DNA of 5,453 nucleotides, from positions 1 through 5,453 of the forward strand of contig CAKPXR010000075.1 in assembly GCA_934202215.1 (NCBI GenBank), read 5' to 3'. Positions 1 to 5,453 of the stretch are shown piece by piece. Numbering within the stretch: position 1 is the stretch's first letter; each line of letters begins with the position of its first letter. Origin of the DNA: an uncultured Veillonella sp. GTDB taxonomy: Bacteria > Bacillota > Negativicutes > Veillonellales > Veillonellaceae. The position numbers were made by a program, and so were the translations under genes. The notes beneath the pieces are model-generated. The model searched no databases. It saw only the letters and a program-made list of their open reading frames with translations, and was not told the DNA's origin.

Positions 1-4
1 ATAG

Positions 5-34
5 TTGTAGTTCATTAAGTAATATTGATATATT
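5..34 (+). promoter_or_regulatory. Weak candidate promoter for the hydrogenase operon
   Basis: TTGTAG (5-10) and TATATT (29-34) are separated by 18 bases. The -10 box matches TATAAT at 5 of 6 positions, but the -35 box at only 3 of 6. A short palindrome, TTGCGCAA (33-40), abuts the -10 box. Transcription would begin around 41, giving a leader of about 25 bases. The sequence is A+T-rich and the window is cut just upstream, so the true promoter may lie further left. Confidence 0.22.
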
Positions 35-50
35 GCGCAAAGTTGTTGTA

Positions 51-56
51 AGGAGG
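51..56 (+). promoter_or_regulatory. Ribosome binding site deciding a GTG start
   Basis: AGGAGG, preceded by TA, is a near-complete Shine-Dalgarno sequence. It lies 9 bases before GTG 66, in frame with the hydrogenase small subunit, and therefore favours that start over the upstream in-frame TTG at 33. The reading frame stays open to the left edge of the window, so the ribosome binding site is the main argument. Confidence 0.85.
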
Positions 57-65
57 CTATATTCC

Positions 66-1205
66 GTGAAGAATCGTATAAACAGTTTATGGACACTCTT
101 CCAAGAGCGCCGTTTGAGTCGACGCACATTTATGAAATCCTGTGTAGCACTCACTGCTATTCTTGGTTTGCCACCAACGATGTTGGACACCGTTGTTAAG
201 GCCGCCGAGACAACTGAATTGCCTACGGTAATTTGGCTACATGGTCATGAATGTACTGGTTGTAGTGAAGCATTTATTCGTTCATCTTCTCCATTTACAT
301 CTGATGTAATCTTGAATATGATTTCTCTTGAATATGATGATACTTTGGCTGCTGCATCTGGGGCACCATTAGAAGAGCATTTAGAGAAAATTATTAAAGA
401 GAAAGCCGGTAAATACATCTTGGCCGTTGAAGGTGGTGTACCACTTGATGAAGATGGTATTTATTGTACAGTAGGTGGACGTACATTTAAACAATCCTTA
501 TTAGAAGCGGCTAAAGGTGCGGCAGCAATCATTGAATATGGTTCCTGTGCATCTTGGGGTGGCATTCAAGCGGCTAAACCAAATCCAACAAATACAGTCT
601 CTGTATCTTCTGTTGTATCAGGCAAGCCTATTATTAAAGTTCCTGGTTGCCCACCAATTCCTGAGGTAATGACTGGTGTAGTAATGCATTATGCCTTATT
701 TGGTCAAATTCCACCTCTTGATTCTCAAGGTCGCCCTAAACAATTTTATGGCAATCGTATTCACGACACATGCTACCGTCGTGCCTTCTTTGACTCTGGT
801 CTCTTCGTTGAAAAATTTGATGATGATGCATCCAAATCTGGTTGGTGCTTGTACAAGGTAGGTTGTCGTGGACCTCAAACATATAATTCTTGTGGTAACT
901 TACGTTGGTGGAATGGCTTATCCTACCCAATTCAATCCGGTCACGGCTGTATTGGTTGTTCTGAAAAGGGCTTTTGGGATAATGACGTATTCTACAAACG
1001 TTTACCAGATATTCCATTGGCTAATACCATCACAACTGCTGATACAATCGGTACAGTAGCTGCTGTTGGTGCCACTGCAGCAGTTATCGTTCATGGTGCT
1101 GCAACTCTTACGCGTAATAAAATTCTTGATATAAAAGAAGAAAAACGCTTAAAAGAACAAGGCTTATGGGATGAAAAGAAACATAATAATGGAGGAGGTC
1201 ACTAA
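66..1205 (+). CDS. hyaA: [NiFe] hydrogenase small subunit, Tat-exported, membrane-anchored
   Basis: This is the electron-transfer subunit of a periplasm-facing respiratory uptake hydrogenase (379 aa). I start it at GTG 66 because AGGAGG lies 9 bases upstream; an in-frame TTG at 33 has no such site. Residues 18-24 are a twin-arginine motif (SRRTFMK), followed by a hydrophobic stretch and a possible cleavage site near VKA-A (residues 44-47). Proximal [4Fe-4S] ligands are C63, C66, C161 and C195. Distal-cluster ligands are H233, C236, C261 and C267. Medial [3Fe-4S] ligands are C276, C295 and C298, with a proline (P288) in the usual place of a fourth cysteine. Residues about 327-348 form a C-terminal membrane helix, followed by a charged tail. 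The two extra cysteines of oxygen-tolerant enzymes are glycines here (G65, G166), so a standard oxygen-sensitive enzyme is inferred. It is the first gene of the operon. Family assignment is very secure; the gene symbol follows the E. coli Hyd-1 resemblance (Wolinella HydA is equivalent). Confidence 0.97.
   Translation: MKNRINSLWTLFQERRLSRRTFMKSCVALTAILGLPPTMLDTVVKAAETTELPTVIWLHGHECTGCSEAFIRSSSPFTSDVILNMISLEYDDTLAAASGAPLEEHLEKIIKEKAGKYILAVEGGVPLDEDGIYCTVGGRTFKQSLLEAAKGAAAIIEYGSCASWGGIQAAKPNPTNTVSVSSVVSGKPIIKVPGCPPIPEVMTGVVMHYALFGQIPPLDSQGRPKQFYGNRIHDTCYRRAFFDSGLFVEKFDDDASKSGWCLYKVGCRGPQTYNSCGNLRWWNGLSYPIQSGHGCIGCSEKGFWDNDVFYKRLPDIPLANTITTADTIGTVAAVGATAAVIVHGAATLTRNKILDIKEEKRLKEQGLWDEKKHNNGGGH
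1191..1199 (+). promoter_or_regulatory. Ribosome binding site of the large subunit, inside the small-subunit gene
   Basis: GGAGGAGGT lies 5 bases before the ATG at 1205, within the last codons of the small-subunit gene. The Gly-rich end of the small subunit (GGGH) is the translation of this site. With the TAATG overlap it points to tight translational coupling and near equal production of the two subunits. Confidence 0.85.
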
Positions 1206-3106
1206 TGAAACGCGTAGTAGTAGATCCGATTTCCCGTATTGAAGGTCATTTACGGGTAGAAATAAAAGTTGATGAAGCAAGTGGTAAAGTAGAGGACGCA
1301 TTGTCTTCTGGTACTGCTTGGCGCGGTATCGAACTTGTTGCTAAAGATCGCGATCCTCGTGACCTTTGGGCATTCGTACAACGTATTTGTGGCGTATGTA
1401 CTACAACACATGCTTTGGCAGCATTACGTGCTGTGGAGGATGCACTTGGTATTACTATTCCTAAAAATGCAAACTATATTCGGAATATCATGCATAGCTC
1501 TTTAGATGTACATGACCATCTTGTGCATTTCTATCACTTACATGCTCTTGACTGGGTTAGCCCTGTAGCAGCTCTTAGTGCAGATCCAGCTAAAACAGCA
1601 CAATTACAAAATGATGTATTAAATACTTATAATGTAAGTGGTTTAGCACCAGCTGAAACGGCATCTAAAGACTCTGCATACCCTAAAGAGTTTCCTAAAG
1701 CGACTACAGCATATTTCACAGCTGTACAACAAAAGGTTAAGAAAATCGTAGAATCTGGTCAATTGGGTATTTTCTCCGCTCAATGGTGGGATCATCCTGA
1801 TTATAATTTGTTGCCACCAGAGGTTCATTTAATGGCTGTATCCCATTACTTGAATATTCTTGATCGTCAACGTGATGTCGTAATTCCTCACGTTGTATTT
1901 GGTGGTAAAAATCCTCATCCACATTATATTGTAGGTGGTATGCCATGCTCCATTTCTATGAATGATATGAATGCGCCTATCAATACACAACGTCTTGCTG
2001 CAGTAGAACAATCTATTGCATTGGCTAAAGATTTAGTAAGTAACTTCTACTTGCCTGATTTGCTTGCTATTGGAAAAATCTATGTTGAAAAAGGCATGAT
2101 TGATGGCGGTGGTCTTGCTAAGAAACGTGTTATGTCTTATGGTGATTATCCAGACGATACGTATACTGGTATTTCTAATGGTGATTACCATAAAAAATGT
2201 ATCGTTCGCTCCAATGGCGTTGTAGAAAACTTTGCATTGGGTGTGGATAAGGCTACATTTATTCCGTTAGAAGGTAAAGACTTCATGGATCCACAATACC
2301 TTAGCGAAGAAGTTGACCATTCTTGGTTTGCATATCCAAATGGAACTAACACTCTTCATCCACTTGAAGGTGTAACAGATCCTAAGTTTACAGGTCCTAA
2401 ATCTGGTACAAAAGAAAAATGGGAATTCCTTGATGAAGATAACAAATATTCTTGGATTAAATCCCCAACTTTCAAAGGTAAAACTGCAGAAGTCGGTCCA
2501 TTAGCTAAATATATCGTTGTATATACAAAAGTTAAACAAGGTATTATTAAAGATCCAACTTGGGCAGAGTCTATGATTGTTCGTCAAATCGATACAGTAT
2601 CTCAAGTACTTGGGGTGCCTGCTCACGTATGGATGACAACTATGGTTGGTCGGACAGCTTGTCGTGGTCTTGATGCACAAGTTGCGTCTAATATCAGCCA
2701 ATATTACTTCGATAAACTTGTAGAAAACATTAAAAATGGTGATACTACAGTAGCGGATATGACTAAATTCGAACCGAATACATGGGATAAAGATGCTAAA
2801 GGTGTTGGTCTTGTAGAGGCGCCTCGAGGTGGTTTGGGTCACTGGATTCATATTAAAGATGGTCGTTCTGCAAACTACCAATGTATCGTACCATCTACAT
2901 GGAACGCATGTCCTAAGACTGCAGCAAATGAACATGGTGCCTATGAAGACTCCATGATTGATACACATGTAAAAATTGCGGATAAACCACTTGAAATCTT
3001 GAAGGTAATTCATTCCTTCGACCCATGTCTCGCATGTGCAACCCATTTATACAATAAAAAAGGCGAAAAAATTGTTTCCGTCAATACAGATGCATTGTGT
3101 AAATAA
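1205..3106 (+). CDS. hyaB: [NiFe] hydrogenase large subunit (catalytic)
   Basis: This subunit carries the Ni-Fe active site that splits or forms H2 (633 aa). The N-terminal motif RIEGHLRVE contains E13, equivalent to the proton-transfer glutamate of this family. The first metal-binding motif is R60-x-C62-G-x-C65-x3-H69 and the second is D606-P-C608-x2-C611-x2-H614, so all four Ni ligands are cysteine, with no selenocysteine. EAPRG at 538-542 supplies R541, the conserved arginine above the active site. The 19 residues after H614 should be the propeptide removed by the endopeptidase encoded two genes downstream. There is no signal peptide; export is expected by co-transport with the Tat-tagged small subunit. 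The ATG shares one base with the preceding stop (TAATG), and the ribosome binding site lies inside the small-subunit gene, so translation is probably coupled. At 633 aa it is somewhat longer than E. coli HyaB (about 597 aa), partly from extra sequence around residues 145-172. Confidence 0.98.
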   Translation: MKRVVVDPISRIEGHLRVEIKVDEASGKVEDALSSGTAWRGIELVAKDRDPRDLWAFVQRICGVCTTTHALAALRAVEDALGITIPKNANYIRNIMHSSLDVHDHLVHFYHLHALDWVSPVAALSADPAKTAQLQNDVLNTYNVSGLAPAETASKDSAYPKEFPKATTAYFTAVQQKVKKIVESGQLGIFSAQWWDHPDYNLLPPEVHLMAVSHYLNILDRQRDVVIPHVVFGGKNPHPHYIVGGMPCSISMNDMNAPINTQRLAAVEQSIALAKDLVSNFYLPDLLAIGKIYVEKGMIDGGGLAKKRVMSYGDYPDDTYTGISNGDYHKKCIVRSNGVVENFALGVDKATFIPLEGKDFMDPQYLSEEVDHSWFAYPNGTNTLHPLEGVTDPKFTGPKSGTKEKWEFLDEDNKYSWIKSPTFKGKTAEVGPLAKYIVVYTKVKQGIIKDPTWAESMIVRQIDTVSQVLGVPAHVWMTTMVGRTACRGLDAQVASNISQYYFDKLVENIKNGDTTVADMTKFEPNTWDKDAKGVGLVEAPRGGLGHWIHIKDGRSANYQCIVPSTWNACPKTAANEHGAYEDSMIDTHVKIADKPLEILKVIHSFDPCLACATHLYNKKGEKIVSVNTDALCK

Positions 3107-3120
3107 AGGGTGGTGGACTT

Positions 3121-3930
3121 ATGTTAATACATACTGACAAAAAGGCGTATGTCGTATTTAGTTTATGGCTACGCATATTCCACTGGACTATGGTGCTTAG
3201 TGTAACGGCTTTATTCTGGACTGGTTTATATATTGGTGACCCAGGATTTGCGGCTATTACAGGTAATCCAGAACCAACTTTTGCAATTGATGGTTGGTTT
3301 TCTATGGAAACTATGCGTCGTATCCACTTCATTGCGGGTGTTATCTTAACATTCTCCTTTATCTTCCGATTTGCCGGTGCTCTTTGGAATCGAGGAGATA
3401 GATTATTGCCTAAGTTCCGTCAAAAACGGTATTGGTACGGTCTTAAAGAAACTACATTGCACTATTTGATGATTCCTCAAAAACACGAACATCATTGGCT
3501 TCGTAATTCTTTAGCAAGAACAGCGTACATGATGGTGTACGTAATGTTCTTCTTTGAAATCTTAACAGGTTTTGCAATGTATTCTATGGTTAACCCTAAT
3601 GGTATTTTAGGAACTTTATTTGCACCAGTTGTTACATTATTTGGTGGGGAATATAAAGTTCATGTTATCCATCACTATATTGCATGGTGCTTCTTATTCT
3701 TTACTATCATTCATGTATACATGGCATTCCGAGAAGATGTTATGGAGGAATCTGGTGAAGTATCTGCTATGGTTTCCGGTATGAAGTATTATGCTCATGA
3801 TCCAATCGATATTGAAGATCTCAATGGCAAACGACGTCGCGGAGAACGTATTGATAAACCATCTGGTACAACATATCGTCCAAGTGACCCTAATGATCCT
3901 AGAGAAAGAGAATTAAAAGAAAATGACTAA
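3121..3930 (+). CDS. hyaC: Hydrogenase cytochrome b membrane subunit (HyaC/HydC/CybH family)
   Basis: This is the membrane diheme cytochrome b that anchors the hydrogenase and passes electrons between the small-subunit clusters and the quinone pool (269 aa). Four membrane segments are visible at about 13-38, 68-88, 134-156 and 183-203. Family-typical histidines are H21 (in RIFHW), H69 (RRIH), H184/H185 (VIHH) and H198 (IIHVY); which of these bind heme cannot be settled by eye. FREDVMEESGEVSAMVSGMKYY just after helix 4 is characteristic of the family. The last 45 or so residues are a hydrophilic, charged tail (RRRGER, RERELKEND), making the protein longer than E. coli HyaC (about 235 aa). The gene starts 14 bases after the large-subunit stop; its ribosome binding site is an imperfect GGGTGGTGG (3108-3116). 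It overlaps the next gene by 8 bases. Confidence 0.96.
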   Translation: MLIHTDKKAYVVFSLWLRIFHWTMVLSVTALFWTGLYIGDPGFAAITGNPEPTFAIDGWFSMETMRRIHFIAGVILTFSFIFRFAGALWNRGDRLLPKFRQKRYWYGLKETTLHYLMIPQKHEHHWLRNSLARTAYMMVYVMFFFEILTGFAMYSMVNPNGILGTLFAPVVTLFGGEYKVHVIHHYIAWCFLFFTIIHVYMAFREDVMEESGEVSAMVSGMKYYAHDPIDIEDLNGKRRRGERIDKPSGTTYRPSDPNDPRERELKEND

Positions 3931-4501
3931 TACAAGTACTGAAATCATCAGTGGCTTGGAACAATACGCGGACTCTGAGGGTCCGCGTATTGATTTAAAT
4001 GGCCTTTACGATGATGGTAATAATGAAATCGTTCTACTTGGTGTAGGTAATATATTACTAACTGACGAGGGTTTAGGGGTTCATGTAATAAAAGATTTGA
4101 AAGAATCTTTCACATTTACACCTGCTATTTCTATTATTGATGGTGGGACTATGGGGATGGAATTACTTACGTATATGCGTGGTATGAAGAAAATACTTCT
4201 TGTAGACGCCATTAATGGCGGAGATGCACCAGGGACTATATATGAGTTCCCTCATAAGGAGTTAGAACAATATTTTACTGAACATATTTCTGTACATGAA
4301 GTAGGAATGCAAGATATCTTGCGTATCCGTGCCATTCAAGAGAATCCGTTAGAGGATGCGGTAGTTATTGGGGTGGAACCAGAATCGTTAGAAATTGGTT
4401 TTGAACCTAGTGCGGCGGTGCAACGAGCATTGCCTGAAGTGAAGTCGCGTGTACTCAATGTTCTACGAGAATGGGGCGTAACTGCAGAACCTAATACTTA
4501 A
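3923..4501 (+). CDS. hyaD: HyaD/HybD-type hydrogenase maturation endopeptidase
   Basis: This cytoplasmic protease removes the C-terminal tail of the hydrogenase large subunit after nickel insertion (192 aa). The core begins near residue 36 with VLLGVGNILLTDEGLGVHV. Predicted nickel-sensing ligands are E49 (DEG), D95 (VDA) and H125 (SVHEVG), with spacing of 46 and 30 residues that matches E16, D62 and H93 of E. coli HybD. DGGTMG at 73-78 is the usual substrate-recognition loop. The ATG at 3923 overlaps the cytochrome gene by 8 bases and has only a weak purine-rich sequence ahead of it, so translation is probably coupled. The first 35 residues have no counterpart in HyaD or HybD, and part of them is encoded by a strong perfect hairpin (3962-3992). 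No well-supported start lies closer to the core; the only in-frame alternative, TTG at 3956, lacks a ribosome binding site and is also upstream of the hairpin. The natural substrate is inferred to be the large subunit at 1205-3106. Confidence 0.95.
   Translation: MTNTSTEIISGLEQYADSEGPRIDLNGLYDDGNNEIVLLGVGNILLTDEGLGVHVIKDLKESFTFTPAISIIDGGTMGMELLTYMRGMKKILLVDAINGGDAPGTIYEFPHKELEQYFTEHISVHEVGMQDILRIRAIQENPLEDAVVIGVEPESLEIGFEPSAAVQRALPEVKSRVLNVLREWGVTAEPNT
3962..3992 (+). repeat. Perfect 12-bp inverted repeat (hairpin) inside the protease gene
   Basis: CAATACGCGGAC (3962-3973) and GTCCGCGTATTG (3981-3992) are exact reverse complements separated by TCTGAGG. A further T-G wobble and a C-G pair could extend the stem to 14 bp with a TGA loop. 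It is more G+C-rich than its surroundings and starts 39 bases after the protease ATG, encoding residues 14-24 (QYADSEGPRID). No T-run follows, so it is not a typical intrinsic terminator. It could be an RNA stability, processing or translation-control element, or an inserted palindromic repeat; the role is unknown. Confidence 0.85.
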
Positions 4502-4548
4502 ACTGATAGGTTTATAGGATGTAAAATTTATCTCTAATAGGAGTATTT

Positions 4549-4926
4549 ATGATTGAAAATTATGGTAATGTTCGCGCGGTTTTGAATGAGTTGCGTTTAG
4601 CACTTAAAAATTTGCGTGAAACAGGTGAGACTTATTCTATTTATATAGAAAAGACAGGCCTTACAGAAGAAGAGCAAGTAGAGGTATTAGAAACACTTGG
4701 TCGTGGTCATATTACAATTAACTTTAATGAAACAGATCAACCTGTAGAGTGGTATGAATCCCAATTTTCTGGAATTTGGATTGGTACCTTTAAAAATGGT
4801 CGAGATGATTCAATTTTGCATACTGTAGAAGTTGCTAAGTATCCAGTCGTAGCTGGTGCGTATGAAGAGGATATGGCTTTGGCAGAGGAAGATTTACAAT
4901 CTTGGATAGATGCTGCAGGCTTATGA
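4549..4926 (+). CDS. Small HupH/HyaF C-terminal-domain protein, hydrogenase accessory
   Basis: The 125-aa product resembles the C-terminal domain of HupH/HyaF hydrogenase expression proteins (Pfam HupH_C, recognised by pattern). Matching features are an opening helix (VRAVLNELRLALKNLRETGE), a T/S-x-I-x-I strand, a helix ending in LGRGHI, the strand block around residues 67-82 with SGIWIGTF (73-80), and the later block LHTVEVAKYPVV. These proteins are thought to help in assembly of the small subunit or its iron-sulfur clusters, but the exact role is unsettled. E. coli HyaF is about 285 aa, so this copy is a stand-alone short form. The protein is acidic, soluble and has no signal peptide or cysteine motif. 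The start is supported by AGGAG at 4539-4543, 5 bases before the ATG. It follows the protease gene by 47 bases and ends just before the terminator, so it is the last gene of the operon. Confidence 0.85.
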   Translation: MIENYGNVRAVLNELRLALKNLRETGETYSIYIEKTGLTEEEQVEVLETLGRGHITINFNETDQPVEWYESQFSGIWIGTFKNGRDDSILHTVEVAKYPVVAGAYEEDMALAEEDLQSWIDAAGL

Positions 4927-4929
4927 TAA

Positions 4930-4955
4930 AAAGAGACCCTTGTGAGGGTCTCTTT
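4930..4955 (+). terminator. Intrinsic terminator of the hydrogenase operon
   Basis: AAAGAGACCCT (4930-4940) and AGGGTCTCTTT (4945-4955) are perfect reverse complements around a TGTG loop, giving an 11-bp stem. A pyrimidine-rich run (CTTCTCTTC) follows. The stem begins 3 bases after the stop codon of the last operon gene. The A-rich left flank would give a U-rich tail on the reverse strand, so it might also stop transcription from the other side. Confidence 0.9.
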
Positions 4956-5307
4956 CTTCTCTTCGGGTAATAATGGTTAAGTGATGCTAGCTTATTAATA
5001 GTGTATCAATCTTGTTTTTGTATATTGCTAGTGGTTTATGCATAAAAATGGTATATATAGTTATTATGTATCTCGTAAAAGGTATTAAATAACTACATTT
5101 TTTATGAATATAAAATGAAATTGATTGATTTTCTTAGATTTTATATAGAAAATTCATTTAATATTTTTGTTAATTAGATAAAAAATAAGTATTTAACAGT
5201 ATTTATATAATTTTCCATATATCAATTTAAATTATAAAATGATTTATTAAGAAGTGTTTGAGATATATAAATGTATTATTCATTTACTTTTCTTATATAT
5301 AAGGTAT

Positions 5308-5403
5308 ATGAAGAAGAAATTCTATAGAGTTCTAAAAAGTCTTGTATTTACTGGATTTATAGATGTAATTTTGTTTATTGTTAACCTTGACGATTTGCCT
5401 TAA
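5308..5403 (+). CDS. Possible 31-aa small hydrophobic peptide
   Basis: An ATG-to-TAA reading frame of 31 codons encodes a peptide with a basic start (MKKKFYRVLK), a hydrophobic middle (about residues 12-27, VFTGFIDVILFIV) and an acidic end (NLDDLP). This is the layout of a small single-span membrane protein. A TAAGG sequence precedes the ATG, but at only 3 bases it is closer than is optimal. In DNA this rich in A+T, an open frame of this length and a hydrophobic product can easily arise by chance, and I recognise no family. Treat it as a candidate only. It ends inside the candidate promoter of the next gene. Confidence 0.2.
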   Translation: MKKKFYRVLKSLVFTGFIDVILFIVNLDDLP

Positions 5404-5423
5404 TTTACTAATTAACATAAAAT
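5395..5423 (+). promoter_or_regulatory. Candidate promoter for the gene starting at 5451
   Basis: TTGCCT (5395-5400) and TAAAAT (5418-5423) are separated by exactly 17 bases and match the sigma-70/sigma-A boxes at 4 of 6 and 5 of 6 positions. Transcription would begin near 5430, leaving a leader of about 20 bases with the ribosome binding site. TTGACG at 5387 is a better -35 sequence but has no -10 box at proper distance. A short dyad, TTAATT-TACT-AATTAA (5400-5415), lies in the spacer. Confidence 0.4.
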
Positions 5424-5441
5424 ATGTGAGTAAAATACTTT

Positions 5442-5446
5442 GGAGG
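5442..5446 (+). promoter_or_regulatory. Ribosome binding site of the downstream gene
   Basis: GGAGG, preceded by T, sits 4 bases before the ATG at the right edge. This strong site after a long non-coding stretch shows that a new gene starts at 5451. Confidence 0.75.
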
Positions 5447-5450
5447 ATTT

Positions 5451-5453
5451 ATG
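5451..5453 (+). CDS. Start codon of a downstream gene, cut by the window edge
   Basis: Only the ATG is in the window. It is called because GGAGG lies 4 bases upstream and a plausible promoter lies 28 bases upstream. The terminator and almost 500 bases of non-coding DNA before it suggest a transcription unit separate from the hydrogenase operon. Nothing can be said about the product. Confidence 0.7.

Larger units (their letters stand above)
4956..5450. other. Long A+T-rich intergenic region
   Basis: About 495 bases between the operon terminator and the next start codon hold no ORF of convincing length on either strand. By eye A+T is three quarters or more, clearly above the neighbouring genes. 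I see no tRNA, rRNA, CRISPR, insertion-sequence end or second strong terminator. The only items worth marking are a possible 31-codon ORF (5308-5403), a candidate promoter (5395-5423) and the ribosome binding site of the next gene (5442-5446). It may hold upstream control sites or an unrecognised small RNA. Confidence 0.7.

Noticed and set aside
33..65. Upstream TTG start adding 11 residues to the small subunit
   Set aside because: AGGAGG at 51-56 is correctly spaced for GTG 66 and would be inside the coding sequence if TTG 33 were used; Tat signals do not need the extra residues.
1060..1085. CTGCTG/CAGCAG inverted repeat in the small-subunit gene
   Set aside because: It arises from runs of alanine codons in the membrane anchor; arms are short and the loop is long.
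2816..2829. Overlapping palindromes GAGGCGCCTC and CCTCGAGG in the large-subunit gene
   Set aside because: They fall on the codons of the invariant EAPRGG motif and are explained by coding constraint.
2501..3046. 181-codon open frame on the - strand inside the large-subunit gene
   Set aside because: It is fully antisense to conserved hydrogenase sequence, its translation is rich in Cys, Ile, Thr and Tyr without any domain pattern, and no ribosome binding site was evident. It is a shadow of the codon bias of the real gene.
3081..3332. 83-codon open frame on the - strand across the large-subunit/cytochrome junction
   Set aside because: It is antisense to two secure genes and shows no recognisable protein features.
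5115..5177. 20-codon frame starting MKLIDFLRF in the gap
   Set aside because: It has no ribosome binding site and a length expected by chance in A+T-rich DNA.
5206..5211. Exact TATAAT in the gap
   Set aside because: No -35 box or extended -10 TG is present at proper distance; exact matches are expected by chance in this composition.
5318..5331. Imperfect palindrome AATTCTATAGAGTT
   Set aside because: It matches at 12 of 14 positions, but this is common in A+T-rich sequence and it has no clear promoter next to it.
5387..5392. TTGACG as a -35 box
   Set aside because: No acceptable -10 box lies 16-18 bases downstream; the best -10 (TAAAAT, 5418) is 25 bases away and pairs better with TTGCCT at 5395.

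Overview
The window holds one compact operon on the + strand for a membrane-bound, quinone-linked [NiFe] hydrogenase. It is followed by an intrinsic terminator, a long A+T-rich gap, and the start codon of another gene at the right edge. The A+T-rich codon use, strong GGAGG-type ribosome binding sites and Hya/Hyd-type respiratory hydrogenase suggest an anaerobic Firmicute with an outer membrane, most likely a Negativicute such as Veillonella. This is inference from codon style and gene content; no 16S or other marker gene is present.

Layout: 1-65 is the upstream edge, with a weak possible promoter and a strong ribosome binding site. 66-1205 encodes the Tat-exported small (electron-transfer) subunit. 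1205-3106 encodes the large (Ni-Fe catalytic) subunit, overlapping the small-subunit gene by one base. 3121-3930 encodes the cytochrome b membrane subunit. 3923-4501 encodes the HyaD/HybD-type maturation endopeptidase, overlapping the cytochrome gene by 8 bases. 4549-4926 encodes a small protein matching only the C-terminal domain of HupH/HyaF. 4930-4955 is a perfect 11-bp terminator hairpin. 4956-5450 is A+T-rich DNA with no convincing large gene, one possible 31-codon ORF and a candidate promoter. 5451-5453 is the ATG of the next gene, preceded by GGAGG.

How the genes work together: the large subunit receives its Ni-Fe(CN)2CO centre through the Hyp machinery (not in the window), and the endopeptidase then removes its C-terminal tail. 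It is presumably carried across the membrane with the small subunit, which has the only twin-arginine signal. The small subunit's C-terminal helix anchors the pair to the cytochrome b, which exchanges electrons with the quinone pool. The HupH-like protein is probably an assembly accessory. The proximal-cluster cysteine pattern is the standard four-Cys type, so the enzyme is predicted to be oxygen-sensitive although its subunits resemble E. coli Hyd-1 (HyaAB).

The operon itself is a known type; I found no convincing undescribed system. The most unusual signal is a perfect 12-bp inverted repeat inside the start of the maturation-protease gene, in an N-terminal extension the family normally lacks.
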